Positions 17,279-26,006 of a stretch of 64,000 bases of DNA are shown in pieces (the first letter of the stretch is position 1; each line of letters opens with the position of its first letter). The stretch is from Qipengyuania pelagi. GTDB lineage: Bacteria > Pseudomonadota > Alphaproteobacteria > Sphingomonadales > Sphingomonadaceae. Made by a program: the position numbers and the translations under genes. Location of the stretch: assembly GCF_009827295.1 (NCBI RefSeq), contig NZ_WTYD01000003.1, forward strand, positions 1 to 64,000. The letters run 5' to 3'. The notes beneath the pieces are model-generated. The model was not told the origin of the DNA. It ran no database searches and saw nothing but the letters and a program-made list of their open reading frames with translations.

Positions 17279-18085
17279 TTGAACAACAATCGCAACAACA
17301 ACAATAACCGCCGTCGCGGTCGCGGTAATCGCAATCAGGGCGGCGCGAATTCGGGCAACCGGATCGACAGCCGCGCGCGGGGCAATGCGCCGCAGCTTCT
17401 GGACAAGTACAAGAAGCTTGCCCAGGACGCGCAGCATAATGGCGACCGGGTGCAGGCGGAATATTATCTCCAGTTCGCCGATCATTATTTCCGCGTGATC
17501 GCCGACAACAAGGCGCGCCAGGACGAGGCGCGCGGCAATAATCGCCAGGATCGCGACGATCGCGATTCTGACGTCGACGAGGATACGCGCGGCGACACTC
17601 ACGCCGATGATCGCAATGACGGGCGTAACGACGGGCGCAAACCCTCGCGGCGCGAACGCGGCGGGCGCCAGAACGAGCGCGGCGGCGATCGCCAGGCCGA
17701 ACGTGCGGATGACCGCTCCGATGCGCGTTCCGATTCTAGTGGCGAAGACGCGCCGAAGCGCGCCGCTCGCGGCCGTCCGCGCAAGACCGATCGCGATGCG
17801 CCGACGGGCGAGGATCGCTTCGAACAGGAAGACAATCCCTTCCTGCGCGACGCCCGAGCCGATAACCGTGCAGACGCCGATGCGGACGAGGCGCCGAAAA
17901 AGCGCGCGCCGCGCAAGCGCAAGGTGGATGCGGAAGCTTCGGCCGAAATCGACGTGGCCGCCTTGCCGCCGTCGATCGGAAGCTCCGACAGCGACGAGGG
18001 GAGCGCCAAGCCGAAGGCCAAGCGTGCACCGCGCGCTCGCAAGCCGCAGCCGCAGGATGACGACAAGGTAAGCGTCGCAGGCTGA
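17279..18085 (+). CDS. DUF4167 domain-containing protein
   Basis: The first 75 residues match the DUF4167 pattern: an Asn/Arg-rich leader (NNNNRRRGRGN), then GNAPQLLDKYKKLAQDAQ and ...AEYYLQFADHYFRVI. The rest (about 80-268) is low-complexity, alternating Arg, Asp and Lys with AT-hook-like GRPRK and KKRAPRKRK segments, suggesting nucleic-acid binding. Function is not established. The start appears to be TTG at 17279 with GAGGA nine bases upstream; the only nearby ATG (17259) is in another frame and stops after seven codons. It stands alone between prmC and lnt. Confidence 0.88.
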   Translation: MNNNRNNNNNRRRGRGNRNQGGANSGNRIDSRARGNAPQLLDKYKKLAQDAQHNGDRVQAEYYLQFADHYFRVIADNKARQDEARGNNRQDRDDRDSDVDEDTRGDTHADDRNDGRNDGRKPSRRERGGRQNERGGDRQAERADDRSDARSDSSGEDAPKRAARGRPRKTDRDAPTGEDRFEQEDNPFLRDARADNRADADADEAPKKRAPRKRKVDAEASAEIDVAALPPSIGSSDSDEGSAKPKAKRAPRARKPQPQDDDKVSVAG

Positions 18086-18129
18086 CTAGGCGGGCTGAAC
18101 CGGCGGACTGGCGGCGGATTGCGATCGCG

Positions 18130-19719
18130 ATGCAGGCTCTAGCGAACCGCGCGGGCAGCGTGCTGGTGGCTCATCCCCGGCTCGCCGCCCTCGGTTTCGG
18201 CCTTGTCGCCGCGACCGGGTTCCAGCCCTTGCAAATATGGCCGCTCGCCATGGCGGGGCTGGCCGGTTTGGTCTGGCTGGGCATGGGCGCCGCTAGCTGG
18301 CGCGAAGCGCTGCTGCGCGGGTGGCTGTTCGGGTTCGCCCATTTCACGCTCACCAATAACTGGATCGCCACGGCCTTTACCTATCAGGCCGAAATGCCCG
18401 CTATATTGGGTTGGGCGGCGGTGCCTCTTCTTTCGGTCTATCTCGCATTCTATCCGGCGCTCGCCGTGATGGGCGCGCATCTGCTCGCGCGGAACAGGTC
18501 GATTCCGGTCTGGTCGCTCGCCTTCGCAGGCGCATGGATCATCACCGAATGGCTGCGAAGCTGGGTCTTCACCGGCTATGTCTGGGGGCCGCTTTCGCTG
18601 ATGTGGGTCGGCCCGTTCGCGCGGCCGGGCCTTGCGCTGCTGCTGCCCTGGTTCGGGACCTATGCGCTGTCGGGCGTGGTGGCGCTGGCAAGCGGGCTGG
18701 CGCTGTGGCTGGTGCAGGAGCGCCGCTATGCGGTGCTGGGCGGGGCGACGGCGCTAATGGCGCTCGGCATGTATCTTCCCCAGCCCGCCGAACGATCCTC
18801 CGATCTCGCGATGACGCTGGTCCAGCCCGATCTGCGCCAGGAAGTGCTCGACGATCCGAGCAATTTCGAACAGCAATTCCTCACCCTGCACCGCCTGTCG
18901 CAGCCCAACCGCGAGTTCGACCGGCGGTTGGTGCTCTGGCCCGAATCGGCGGTGCCCGACTATCTGCGCCCCGGCTATCCCCAGCGCTATTATGACCGCA
19001 TGACCGTCGCGGGCGATCCCCTCTTCGCCCGTCGCCGGATCGGATATGCCATCGGCGCGGACAGCCTGCTTTTGACCGGCATGGTCGATCTCGAAATCGG
19101 CGAGGTCGACGGATACGAAAAGGCAGTCGGCGCTTATAACGCCATCGCCCCGATCGCGGCGGACGGCACGATCGGCGAGCGGTATTCGAAGGCCCATCTG
19201 GTCCCTTACGGCGAATATCTGCCGATGCGTTCGCTCCTCGAACCGCTCGGCATGACGCGGCTCGTCGCCGGGTCGATCGATTTCATCCCCGGCCCCGGTC
19301 CGCGCACGCTCGATCTGGGGCGCTGGGGCAAGGCCGGGATGCAGATCTGTTACGAGATCGTGTTTTCGGGCGAGGTCGTGGATCGCAGCGACCGGCCCGA
19401 TTACATCTTCAATCCTTCCAACGATGGCTGGTTCGGCGCGTGGGGGCCGCCCCAGCATCTCGGCCAGGCGCGGATGCGTGCGATCGAGGAGGGGCTGCCG
19501 GTGCTGCGCTCCACCACCACCGGGATCAGCGCGGTGATCGACGCGAAGGGCGTGGTCCGCGACCATATCGGGATGCATCGGGCGGCCCGCATCGACGGCT
19601 ACGTGCCGCAGGCTCTGCCGCCGACCCTGTTCGCGCGGCTGGGCCATTGGCTGACGGCCATCTGGGCACTTGGATTTGTTCTGTTTTCGCTGGTTGCGGC
19701 ACGGCGTTTCAGGCGCTAA
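18130..19719 (+). CDS. lnt: Apolipoprotein N-acyltransferase
   Basis: Lnt adds the third acyl chain to lipoproteins in the inner membrane. The 529-aa protein has about six N-terminal membrane helices (to about 205), then a nitrilase-like periplasmic domain with the catalytic triad: E in LVLWPESAVPDYL, K in YSKAHLVPYGEYLP and C in QICYEIVFSG. One more helix anchors the C-terminus. The window encodes at least six lipoproteins that would be substrates. metK follows 57 bp downstream with its own operator-like site. Confidence 0.95.
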   Translation: MQALANRAGSVLVAHPRLAALGFGLVAATGFQPLQIWPLAMAGLAGLVWLGMGAASWREALLRGWLFGFAHFTLTNNWIATAFTYQAEMPAILGWAAVPLLSVYLAFYPALAVMGAHLLARNRSIPVWSLAFAGAWIITEWLRSWVFTGYVWGPLSLMWVGPFARPGLALLLPWFGTYALSGVVALASGLALWLVQERRYAVLGGATALMALGMYLPQPAERSSDLAMTLVQPDLRQEVLDDPSNFEQQFLTLHRLSQPNREFDRRLVLWPESAVPDYLRPGYPQRYYDRMTVAGDPLFARRRIGYAIGADSLLLTGMVDLEIGEVDGYEKAVGAYNAIAPIAADGTIGERYSKAHLVPYGEYLPMRSLLEPLGMTRLVAGSIDFIPGPGPRTLDLGRWGKAGMQICYEIVFSGEVVDRSDRPDYIFNPSNDGWFGAWGPPQHLGQARMRAIEEGLPVLRSTTTGISAVIDAKGVVRDHIGMHRAARIDGYVPQALPPTLFARLGHWLTAIWALGFVLFSLVAARRFRR

Positions 19720-19730
19720 GGAAACGAGAC

Positions 19731-19746
19731 ATAAAGCTTTCTTTAT
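19731..19746 (+). promoter_or_regulatory. Palindrome upstream of metK, candidate SAM-cycle regulator operator
   Basis: ATAAAG-CTTT-CTTTAT is a perfect 6-bp inverted repeat with a 4-bp spacer, 31 bp upstream of the metK start. It resembles the ATAAAGATATCTTTAT-type palindromes I recall for ArsR-family regulators of S-adenosylmethionine recycling (SahR/SamR). The identity of the binder is inference; the symmetry is seen. Confidence 0.5.
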
Positions 19747-19776
19747 ATCGGAATATCCCGACCCATCGGAGATCCA

Positions 19777-21000
19777 ATGCGCAGCGACTACCTTTTCACC
19801 TCCGAAAGCGTCTCGGAAGGCCATCCCGACAAGGTCTCCGACCAGATCTCCGACGCCATCGTCGATCTGTTCCTGTCGAAGGACCCGGAAGCGCGCGTCG
19901 CTTGCGAAACCATGACCACCACGCAGCGCGTGATCCTGTCCGGGGAAATCCGCTGCAAGGGCGTGTTCGAGAATGGTGACTGGGCCGAAGGCGCGGAAGA
20001 GGAAATCGAGAATGTCGTGCGCCGGACGGTGCGCGAGATCGGATACGAGCAGGACGGCTTCCACTGGGAAACGCTGACCCTCGAAAACCATCTCCACGGC
20101 CAGTCGGTCGAGATCGCGCAGGGCGTCGATGCCGGGGCCGACGGGTCCAACAAGGACGAAGGCGCGGGCGATCAGGGGATCATGTTCGGCTTTGCCTGCG
20201 ACGAAACGCCCGATCTGATGCCCGCGACGCTCGATTACAGCCACAAGATCCTCGCCCGCATGGCGGAAGACCGCAAGAGCGGCGCGGCGCCCTTCCTCGA
20301 ACCCGATGCGAAAAGCCAGGTCACGCTGCGTTACGAGAAGAACAAGCCGGTCGAATGCACCGCGCTGGTCGTCTCGACCCAGCACGCGCGCGGCTATGAC
20401 AAGGGCGACAAGGAGGCGGAGCTCAAGGCCTATGTCAAGAAGACCGTCGCCGACATCCTCCCCGAGGGCTGGCTGACCGACAAGACCGTCTGGCACATCA
20501 ATCCCACCGGCGCCTTCGAGATCGGCGGGCCGGACGGCGATGCGGGTCTGACGGGCCGCAAGATCATCGTCGACACATATGGCGGCGCGGCGCCCCACGG
20601 TGGCGGGGCCTTCAGCGGGAAGGACCCGACCAAGGTCGACCGCTCGGCGGCCTATATAACGCGCTATCTCGCCAAGAACATCGTCGCCGCGGGCCTCGCG
20701 CGGCGCTGCACGATCCAGCTCGCCTACGCCATCGGTGTCAGCGAGCCGCTGTCGCTGTATGTCGACACGCACGGCACCGCGAAGGACGGGGTGACCGACG
20801 AGGGGCTGGAAAGCGCGATCCGCGGGATTGGCAAGCTCGGCGGTCTGACCCCGCGCGGCATCCGCACCCATCTCGGCCTCAACAAGCCGATCTACCGCAA
20901 GAGCGCCGCCTACGGTCATTTCGGCCGCGATGTCACCGGGGATTACTTTCCTTGGGAACGCACCGATCTGGTCGATGACCTGAAGGCGGCTGTGGGCTGA
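19777..21000 (+). CDS. metK: S-adenosylmethionine synthetase
   Basis: MetK makes SAM from methionine and ATP. The 407-aa protein has the N-terminal ATP-binding [15 protein letters not shown], the family signature [12 protein letters not shown], and the phosphate-binding [22 protein letters not shown]. The start ATG follows CGGAGATCC. SAM is also the substrate of the luxI product and of the three methyltransferases in the window. A palindromic operator-like site precedes the gene and a strong terminator follows. Confidence 0.97.
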   Translation: MRSDYLFTSESVSEGHPDKVSDQISDAIVDLFLSKDPEARVACETMTTTQRVILSGEIRCKGVFENGDWAEGAEEEIENVVRRTVREIGYEQDGFHWETLTLENHLHGQSVEIAQGVDAGADGSNKDEGAGDQGIMFGFACDETPDLMPATLDYSHKILARMAEDRKSGAAPFLEPDAKSQVTLRYEKNKPVECTALVVSTQHARGYDKGDKEAELKAYVKKTVADILPEGWLTDKTVWHINPTGAFEIGGPDGDAGLTGRKIIVDTYGGAAPHGGGAFSGKDPTKVDRSAAYITRYLAKNIVAAGLARRCTIQLAYAIGVSEPLSLYVDTHGTAKDGVTDEGLESAIRGIGKLGGLTPRGIRTHLGLNKPIYRKSAAYGHFGRDVTGDYFPWERTDLVDDLKAAVG

Positions 21001-21021
21001 TCGCGCGAACCCGGATATGAG

Positions 21022-21052
21022 AAGGGCGGCCCCCAAGGAGCCGCCCTTTTTC
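21022..21052. terminator. Terminator after metK, probably bidirectional
   Basis: GGGCGGC and GCCGCCC form a 7-bp stem (9 bp with flanking A-T pairs) around a 9-nt loop, followed by TTTTTCG on the plus strand. The opposite strand has CCCTTCTC after the stem, so it may also serve the minus-strand operon ending at 21070. Confidence 0.8.
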
Positions 21053-21069
21053 GTTTGGAGGATGGGTCT

Positions 21070-21267
21070 TCAGGCGTAGGCGCCGTCCTCGCGCAGCCAT
21101 TGGCCGACCTTCCGACCGAATTTGGCGATCGCGTTCATGTTGAAGAAGTGCATGGCGCCAAGCACCACCACGACGAGACCGATCTTGCTCGACAGGAAGG
21201 TGATCGTCTGCGCGAGCGTCTCCGGCGCGGTGCCGTCGAGAATGGTTTGCCGCACAAGAGAACTCAA
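21070..21267 (-). CDS. Small single-span membrane protein, unknown function
   Basis: The frame encodes up to 65 aa with one hydrophobic segment (about 27-44, IGLVVVVLGAMHFF) and a charged tail (KFGRKVGQWLRED). The farthest start is TTG 21267, whose codon overlaps the TGA of the CaiB-type gene; GTG 21255 is an alternative. Neither has a strong Shine-Dalgarno, so translation is probably coupled to the upstream gene. The family is not recognised. It is the last gene of the CoA-transferase operon and is followed by a terminator. Confidence 0.5.
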   Translation of the reverse strand: MSSLVRQTILDGTAPETLAQTITFLSSKIGLVVVVLGAMHFFNMNAIAKFGRKVGQWLREDGAYA

Positions 21268-22412
21268 TCGAGGTTGAGATTACCCTGGCGCGGGCTTGGA
21301 CGGTCGAGGGCCAGTTCGGCATCGGAAAACCGGAAGGGACTGCGGAGGCCGGGTACGCCGTCCGCCTCGATCGCCATGCCGCGCGCCGCGACCTGCGGGT
21401 CGGCGAAGACGGTTTCGAGATCGTTGATCGGTCCGGCAGGTACGCCCGCCTTGGCGCAGGCCGCGAGCAGGGCTTCGCGAGCCCACTTCGCCGTCTCGCC
21501 CGCGATGATCCCGTCGATTTCAGAGCGGTGCGCGATGCGGCCTTCATTGCTGGCGAAGCGCTGATCGCCCAGCAGATCGTCCCGCCCGAGCAAAGTAAGC
21601 AGCTTGCGGAACAACCCGTCATTGGCGGGCGCCAGCACGACCGGGCCGCCCTGCGTAGGGAAGACGCCATAGGCGCTGACCTGGGCGTGGGCATTGCCCA
21701 TGCGCGGCGGGTTCGCCTGCGTCGCGAAATAGGTCATCGCCTGATTGGCGAGCAGGCCCACCGAGCAATCCAGCAGGCTCATGTCGATCCACTGGCCGCT
21801 CCCGGTCCGCTGCCGCATCAGGAGCGCCGCCTGCACCGCATTGGCGGACCACAATCCGCAGGACAGATCGCTGATCGACAGGCCATGCTTCATCGGGTCG
21901 CCGTCCGGCTCGCCGGTCAGCGCCATCATCCCGCTCATCGCCTGGATCACGAAATCATAGCCCGGCTCGTTGCGGCGCGGGCCGGTCTGGCCGAAGCCGG
22001 TGATGGAGCAATAGACGAGCGCCGGATTGGCGGCGGACAGGCTCTCGTAATCGAGGCCGAACTTCGCGAGTGCACCGGGCTTGAAATTCTCGAGAACGAC
22101 ATCGGCCCTGGCGGCAAGCCCCTTCACGCGGGCAAGATCCTCCGCGCCGCGAAAATCGGCCACCAGCGAGCGTTTGCCGCGATTGCAGGCATGGTAATAG
22201 GCGGCGGTCCGCTCGCCATCATGCTCGATCCAGGGCGGACCCCAGATCCTCGTATTGTCCCCTTCCGGGCTTTCGACCTTAATAACGTCCGCGCCCAGAT
22301 CGGCGAGGATCTGTCCCGCGAACGGCCCGGCGAGAACGCGCGCCAGTTCGAGCACCTTGAGGCCCGCCAGCGGCGCGTTCGGATTGCGGGGATTGTCGAG
22401 CCAGCCGGTCAC
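21264..22412 (-). CDS. CaiB/BaiF-family CoA-transferase (class III)
   Basis: Class III CoA-transferases move CoA between carboxylic acids through an aspartyl intermediate. The 382-aa product begins PLAGLKVLELARVLAGPFAGQ, carries KSL...DFR and VLENFKPG, and has the catalytic aspartate in EPGYDFVIQAMSG. The length is typical of this family. It starts at GTG 22412, 13 bp after the scoB-like stop, so it sits in the same operon as a class I 3-oxoacid CoA-transferase. The acyl substrates cannot be read from sequence. Confidence 0.9.
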   Translation of the reverse strand: MTGWLDNPRNPNAPLAGLKVLELARVLAGPFAGQILADLGADVIKVESPEGDNTRIWGPPWIEHDGERTAAYYHACNRGKRSLVADFRGAEDLARVKGLAARADVVLENFKPGALAKFGLDYESLSAANPALVYCSITGFGQTGPRRNEPGYDFVIQAMSGMMALTGEPDGDPMKHGLSISDLSCGLWSANAVQAALLMRQRTGSGQWIDMSLLDCSVGLLANQAMTYFATQANPPRMGNAHAQVSAYGVFPTQGGPVVLAPANDGLFRKLLTLLGRDDLLGDQRFASNEGRIAHRSEIDGIIAGETAKWAREALLAACAKAGVPAGPINDLETVFADPQVAARGMAIEADGVPGLRSPFRFSDAELALDRPSPRQGNLNLD

Positions 22413-22425
22413 GATCCGGGTCGGA

Positions 22426-23085
22426 TCAAAGCGCGGTTTCGTAATGCGCCGTCGTGCTGGCCGCGATATCCGCCTCGCTTACGCCCGGCGCGAGTTCGGT
22501 CAGCCGGAAGGAGCTGTCGTGATCGGGTCGCTGGAACACGCCAAGATTGGTGATGACCATGTCGACCACGCCCGTCCCCGTCAGCGGCAGCGAGCATTCG
22601 GGCAGGAACTTGGGCGATCCGTCCTTCGCGGTGTGATCCATGACGACGATGATCTTCTTGACGCCTGCGACCAGGTCCATCGCGCCGCCCATCCCCTTGA
22701 TCATCTTGCCCGGGATCATCCAGTTCGCGATGTCGCCATTCTCGGCCACCTCCATCGCGCCCAATACGGTCAGGTCGATATGGCCGCCGCGGATCATGGC
22801 GAAGCTGGTCGCGCTGTCGAAATAGGCGCTGTGGGGCAGTTCGCTGATCGTCTGCTTGCCCGCATTGATGAGGTCCGCGTCCTCTTCGCCCTCATAGGGG
22901 AAGGGGCCGATGCCGAGCATCCCGTTCTCGCTCTGGAGCGTGACGTGCATCCCTTCGGGGATGTGGTTGGCCACCAGCGTCGGGATGCCGATGCCCAGAT
23001 TGACGTAATATCCGTCTTCCAGCTCCCTGGCGGCGCGGGCGGCCATCTGGTTGCGGTCCCAGCCCTTGGCAGTCGTATCGGTCAT
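22426..23085 (-). CDS. scoB: 3-oxoacid CoA-transferase, subunit B
   Basis: This is the beta subunit of a class I (SCOT-type) CoA-transferase that activates acetoacetate with CoA from succinyl-CoA or a similar donor. The 219-aa sequence shows [19 protein letters not shown] and the active-site glutamate in [12 protein letters not shown], then [19 protein letters not shown]. Its partner subunit A is encoded 1.8 kb upstream on the same strand, separated by two lipoprotein genes, which is unusual because the subunits are normally adjacent. Only one base separates its start from the preceding stop. Confidence 0.93.
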   Translation of the reverse strand: MTDTTAKGWDRNQMAARAARELEDGYYVNLGIGIPTLVANHIPEGMHVTLQSENGMLGIGPFPYEGEEDADLINAGKQTISELPHSAYFDSATSFAMIRGGHIDLTVLGAMEVAENGDIANWMIPGKMIKGMGGAMDLVAGVKKIIVVMDHTAKDGSPKFLPECSLPLTGTGVVDMVITNLGVFQRPDHDSSFRLTELAPGVSEADIAASTTAHYETAL

Positions 23086-23086
23086 C

Positions 23087-24040
23087 TCATTGGCCTTCGT
23101 TCATGATTGCGGGCGCGTCGGAGCGCGGCGTGCCGGGTGTCCAGCGGCGGTTTTCGGAAAAGACCTCGCCGATCGTGCCCTTGATGGAATCGCCGTAAAC
23201 TGGGTTGGGGAAGGCGAACCAGCCTTGCCCCCATAATTGCGCGAAATCGCCGCGTGCGGCGAGCGTGCGGCGCGCCTGGATGCCGCGTGCATCGTCATTG
23301 AAGACATCCGCGAAATCGCCGAGATTGTCGCCCGCCAGCGCGATCACGCAATAGCGTTCGGCGATCAGGGCGCGGCGGCCATCCTTGCCGCTGCTGTTGG
23401 CGCCATCGTCACCGCGCAGGAACAGGGTGTCGCGATGCACCGCCTCGCCGAGGCCCGCCATGGCGATCGCGCGCGCGGCGCCTTCGGGGCTGTATTGGCG
23501 ATTGGTGTTGAAGACCGGGGTGACGCCTGCGGCGCGCAGGCGGCGCAGGCCGGTGACGGCGCCGGGCACGGGGGAGACCGCGGCCGCGCCGCTACGCTCC
23601 CATGCTTCCCACGTCTCGCGGCTGTAGCTGTGGCCGGTGGCGAGGAAATATTCGTAGCCTTCGTTGAGGATCACCGTCTCGTCGACATCGAAGACCACGG
23701 CGAGCGGCTTCACGCTTCCATCCGGGCGGCGGCAGGACGCGGTGCCGATCGGGTCCGCCGATCCTTCCCCGGCGAGGCCCATCATCACCGAACGGGCGGG
23801 CGCGGGGCCTCGAGCCATTTTCTCGGCGTAATCGGCCAGCATCCGCCAGGTCTGGATCGAGACGCCCGCCGCTTCGCCCGATGCATAGAGCCAGCGCATC
23901 GAATCCGGCGCGTCGCTGTCGAGGCCGGAGACGGGCGCCGCGCCGACTGGGGGCGCGGTGGTCGCCACGCTCGGCGCGCAAGCGGACGCGGCGAGCGCCA
24001 TGGCGCCAAGACACACTGTGAGGAGAGGCCGCATCGTCAT
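23087..24040 (-). CDS. HAD-superfamily acid phosphatase-like lipoprotein (class B/C type)
   Basis: The 317-aa product begins with a lipoprotein signal ([20 protein letters not shown], lipid cysteine at about 21). The body matches HAD acid phosphatases such as the outer-membrane 5'-nucleotidase P4: [18 protein letters not shown], the nucleophile motif [20 protein letters not shown] and [15 protein letters not shown]. It probably dephosphorylates nucleotides or other phosphomonoesters at the cell surface. It overlaps the preceding gene by 4 bp (ATGA) and lies 1 bp before scoB, so it belongs to the CoA-transferase operon. A longer frame to 24181 is not supported. Confidence 0.85.
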   Translation of the reverse strand: MTMRPLLTVCLGAMALAASACAPSVATTAPPVGAAPVSGLDSDAPDSMRWLYASGEAAGVSIQTWRMLADYAEKMARGPAPARSVMMGLAGEGSADPIGTASCRRPDGSVKPLAVVFDVDETVILNEGYEYFLATGHSYSRETWEAWERSGAAAVSPVPGAVTGLRRLRAAGVTPVFNTNRQYSPEGAARAIAMAGLGEAVHRDTLFLRGDDGANSSGKDGRRALIAERYCVIALAGDNLGDFADVFNDDARGIQARRTLAARGDFAQLWGQGWFAFPNPVYGDSIKGTIGEVFSENRRWTPGTPRSDAPAIMNEGQ

Positions 24041-24921
24041 CCTTCGTTCGTGATCGGGGACGCCAGGAACCACCCGTTGCCGATGATCGCATCGGGCGGC
24101 ACGACCGCGTCCCGGTCCTTCAGATAGAGATAGAGTTCGTCGAAATCGGCGCGCTCGTCGCCCAGGATGGCGACGATGCAATGGGTCTTCGCCAGAGCGT
24201 CGCGCCGGGTCTGCTTGCGCTCGTCGAGCGAGCCGAGCACTTCGAGGCGATCCTCGCCCGTGGGGTCGAGGCCGGTCCGGGCGAGCGCGCTGCGGACCAC
24301 GTCGGCGAAATTCTCGCCCAGCCGCGTCTGCCAGGCGATCATGACGTCCCTGTCGCGCAGGGTCGCCAGCGCCTCCACCAGAGCGGGGTCGGCCTGGCTG
24401 GCGGCGAGCGGGTCGAAGGCGTCACGTCCGGGATCGAGATCGATCAGGACCATCGCCGGACGTTCGCGGCAGGCCGCGCGATCGGTTTCGAGCGCGCCGG
24501 GCGAAGCCAATAGCGCGCTGCGCGTGGCAGCATTGGCCGGGCTCGCCTCTGCCCGGTCGAGCGCGTGCCGCGCGAAGGACAGGATCGCGCCGTCGCTGGC
24601 CCCGATATCGCGCGCTGTCGGGGCGGGCATGGCGGTAAGGCCGGTCAGGACGATTGCGCGGTCGCTTGCAGTAGCAGCTTGGGCGGGCTGGGCCGGGGCG
24701 GAGGGCGCGAAGGGCGGGCTGGCAAGTTCTGAGGACCGAGACGTGGTCTGGACCACAGGTGGTGTCGTCGCCGCCAGCGGTGTGCGTGGCGTCTCGCGCT
24801 TGCCCTTGGCGATGGCGACGCCAGCCGCCGCAAGCGGCGCTGCGGCCGCCACGACGCAGCCTTGCAGGGCCAGTGCCGCACCGGCCAGCGCGACACCGGA
24901 GAGGGCGCGCCTGGAGCTCAC
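24037..24921 (-). CDS. Divergent HAD-like lipoprotein, possibly catalytically altered
   Basis: The 294-aa protein starts with a lipoprotein signal (VALAGAALALQGC). A proline-, threonine- and alanine-rich linker of about 60 residues follows. The C-terminal 190 residues align in outline with the next gene: the region MVLIDLDPGRDAF stands where FDVDET would be, and CIVAILGDERADFDELY stands for the [13 protein letters not shown] motif. Both aspartates of DxD are kept but the following E-T is replaced by P-G, so phosphatase activity is doubtful. It looks like a diverged paralogue of its neighbour. It overlaps both flanking genes by 4 bp. Confidence 0.7.
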   Translation of the reverse strand: MSSRRALSGVALAGAALALQGCVVAAAAPLAAAGVAIAKGKRETPRTPLAATTPPVVQTTSRSSELASPPFAPSAPAQPAQAATASDRAIVLTGLTAMPAPTARDIGASDGAILSFARHALDRAEASPANAATRSALLASPGALETDRAACRERPAMVLIDLDPGRDAFDPLAASQADPALVEALATLRDRDVMIAWQTRLGENFADVVRSALARTGLDPTGEDRLEVLGSLDERKQTRRDALAKTHCIVAILGDERADFDELYLYLKDRDAVVPPDAIIGNGWFLASPITNEG

Positions 24922-25640
24922 GCCGCTTCGCGTTCCCTCACCGTCACGAATTCGATCTTCTTGTCGTAGGGCGCGCCCAAAATCAGGCGATTGACGAACA
25001 CGCCGGGCAGATGGATCGCATCGGGATCGAGCTCGCCAACGGGCACGATTTCCTCGACCTCGGCGACGCAGACCTTGCCGCAGGTCGCGGCGGGAAGGTT
25101 GAAATTGCGCGCGGTCTTGCGGAACACGACATTGCCCGTTTCGTCCGCCTTCCAGGCCTTTATGATCGACAGATCGGCGAAGATGCCGCGTTCGAGGATA
25201 TAGTCCTCGCTGACGCCGTCGGGCCCTTCGAAGCGCTTCACTTCCTTGCCTTCGGCGACCTGCGTGCCGACGCCGGTCTTGGTGTAGAAGCCGGGAATGC
25301 CCGCGCCCCCTGCGCGCATACGCTCGGCCAGCGTGCCCTGGGGACAGAATTCGACCTCGAGCTCGCCCGAGAGGAATTGCCGTTCGAACTCCTTGTTCTC
25401 CCCGACATAGGAGCTGATCATCTTTCTCACCTGTTTGGTGCGCAGCAGCATTCCGATGCCTTCATTGTCGATTCCGGCATTGTTGCTGGCGAAGGTCAGG
25501 TCCTTCACGCCCGAATCGCGGATCGCGACCAGCAGGCGTTCGGGAATGCCGCACAGGCCGAAGCCTCCGCTGGCGATCAGCATACCGTCTTTCAGCACGC
25601 CATCGAGGGCGGCGGCGGCGTCGGGGTAGAGTTTGTTCAA
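24918..25640 (-). CDS. scoA: 3-oxoacid CoA-transferase, subunit A
   Basis: This is the alpha subunit of the SCOT-type enzyme. The 240-aa sequence contains the CoA-binding signature GGFGLCGIPE, LTFASNNAGID and the GTQVAEGKEV...GVSEDYILE region. It is the first gene of the operon scoA - HAD lipoprotein - HAD lipoprotein - scoB - caiB-like - small membrane protein, all spaced by -4 to +13 bp. The 366 bp upstream separate it from the divergent CDC48-like gene and hold an sRNA candidate. Confidence 0.94.
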   Translation of the reverse strand: MNKLYPDAAAALDGVLKDGMLIASGGFGLCGIPERLLVAIRDSGVKDLTFASNNAGIDNEGIGMLLRTKQVRKMISSYVGENKEFERQFLSGELEVEFCPQGTLAERMRAGGAGIPGFYTKTGVGTQVAEGKEVKRFEGPDGVSEDYILERGIFADLSIIKAWKADETGNVVFRKTARNFNLPAATCGKVCVAEVEEIVPVGELDPDAIHLPGVFVNRLILGAPYDKKIEFVTVREREAA

Positions 25641-25774
25641 TCGGACCTCCGTTACGGCAGGCGGGTGTTAGGACCTCGGCGCGGCGCTGTCACCCCCACC
25701 CGCGCACCGGCTCGATTGCACGATATAGCACGAAGGTGTTGCGCTTCTTGCAAGTAACAATGTCCTTTTCGCAC

Positions 25775-25803
25775 TTGCACAAAAATTGCTGCGACCGCAT
25801 ATC
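25775..25803 (+). promoter_or_regulatory. Candidate sigma-70 promoter of the sRNA
   Basis: TTGCAC (25775-25780) and CATATC (25798-25803) are spaced by 17 bp. The -10 word is close to the CATATG and TATATG words of the groES and rpoB promoters in this window. A transcript would begin near 25808, exactly where the first sRNA hairpin starts. Confidence 0.45.
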
Positions 25804-25807
25804 ACTC

Positions 25808-25873
25808 ATGCCTTTTCAGGCATCCTCTCCCAAGACTTCATAGCCCGGTTGGTTCGCCAGCCGGGCTTTTTTC
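25808..25873 (+). ncRNA. Candidate trans-acting small RNA ending in a UUCG-capped terminator
   Basis: The 66-nt segment has a 5' hairpin ATGCCT-TTTC-AGGCAT (25808-25823), a single-stranded pyrimidine stretch CCTCTCCC (25824-25831) able to pair with Shine-Dalgarno sequences, and a terminator. It lies in the 366-bp gap between the divergent scoA and CDC48-like genes with no open frame before the terminator, so the terminator cannot serve an upstream protein gene on that strand. Two hairpins with an anti-SD linker resemble alphaproteobacterial sRNA families such as suhB/mmgR; that likeness is from memory. Expression is not proven. Confidence 0.55.
25842..25873 (+). terminator. Strong Rho-independent terminator with UUCG tetraloop
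   Basis: AGCCCGGTTGG and CCAGCCGGGCT pair over 11 bp (one T-G wobble) around a TTCG loop, followed by six T. It precedes the CDC48-like gene by 130 bp, so it isolates that gene or ends the sRNA candidate. Confidence 0.85.
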
Positions 25874-26006
25874 TTGCCCGTTTCGTATGGATCGCAGCGG
25901 CCCGACAGCTTTTCGAGGACCCCACGCCCGCTTCGCTCATTTGCATCAGGGAGGGGCGGTTCCTACTTCCGCTGCCTGTGACACGAATTGAGGACGGGTA
26001 AAGCGG

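Noticed and set aside
19720..19776. SAM riboswitch upstream of metK
   Set aside because: Only 57 bp are available and the pairing seen is a short DNA-type palindrome. No SAM-II, SAM/SAH or SAM-V core could be traced.
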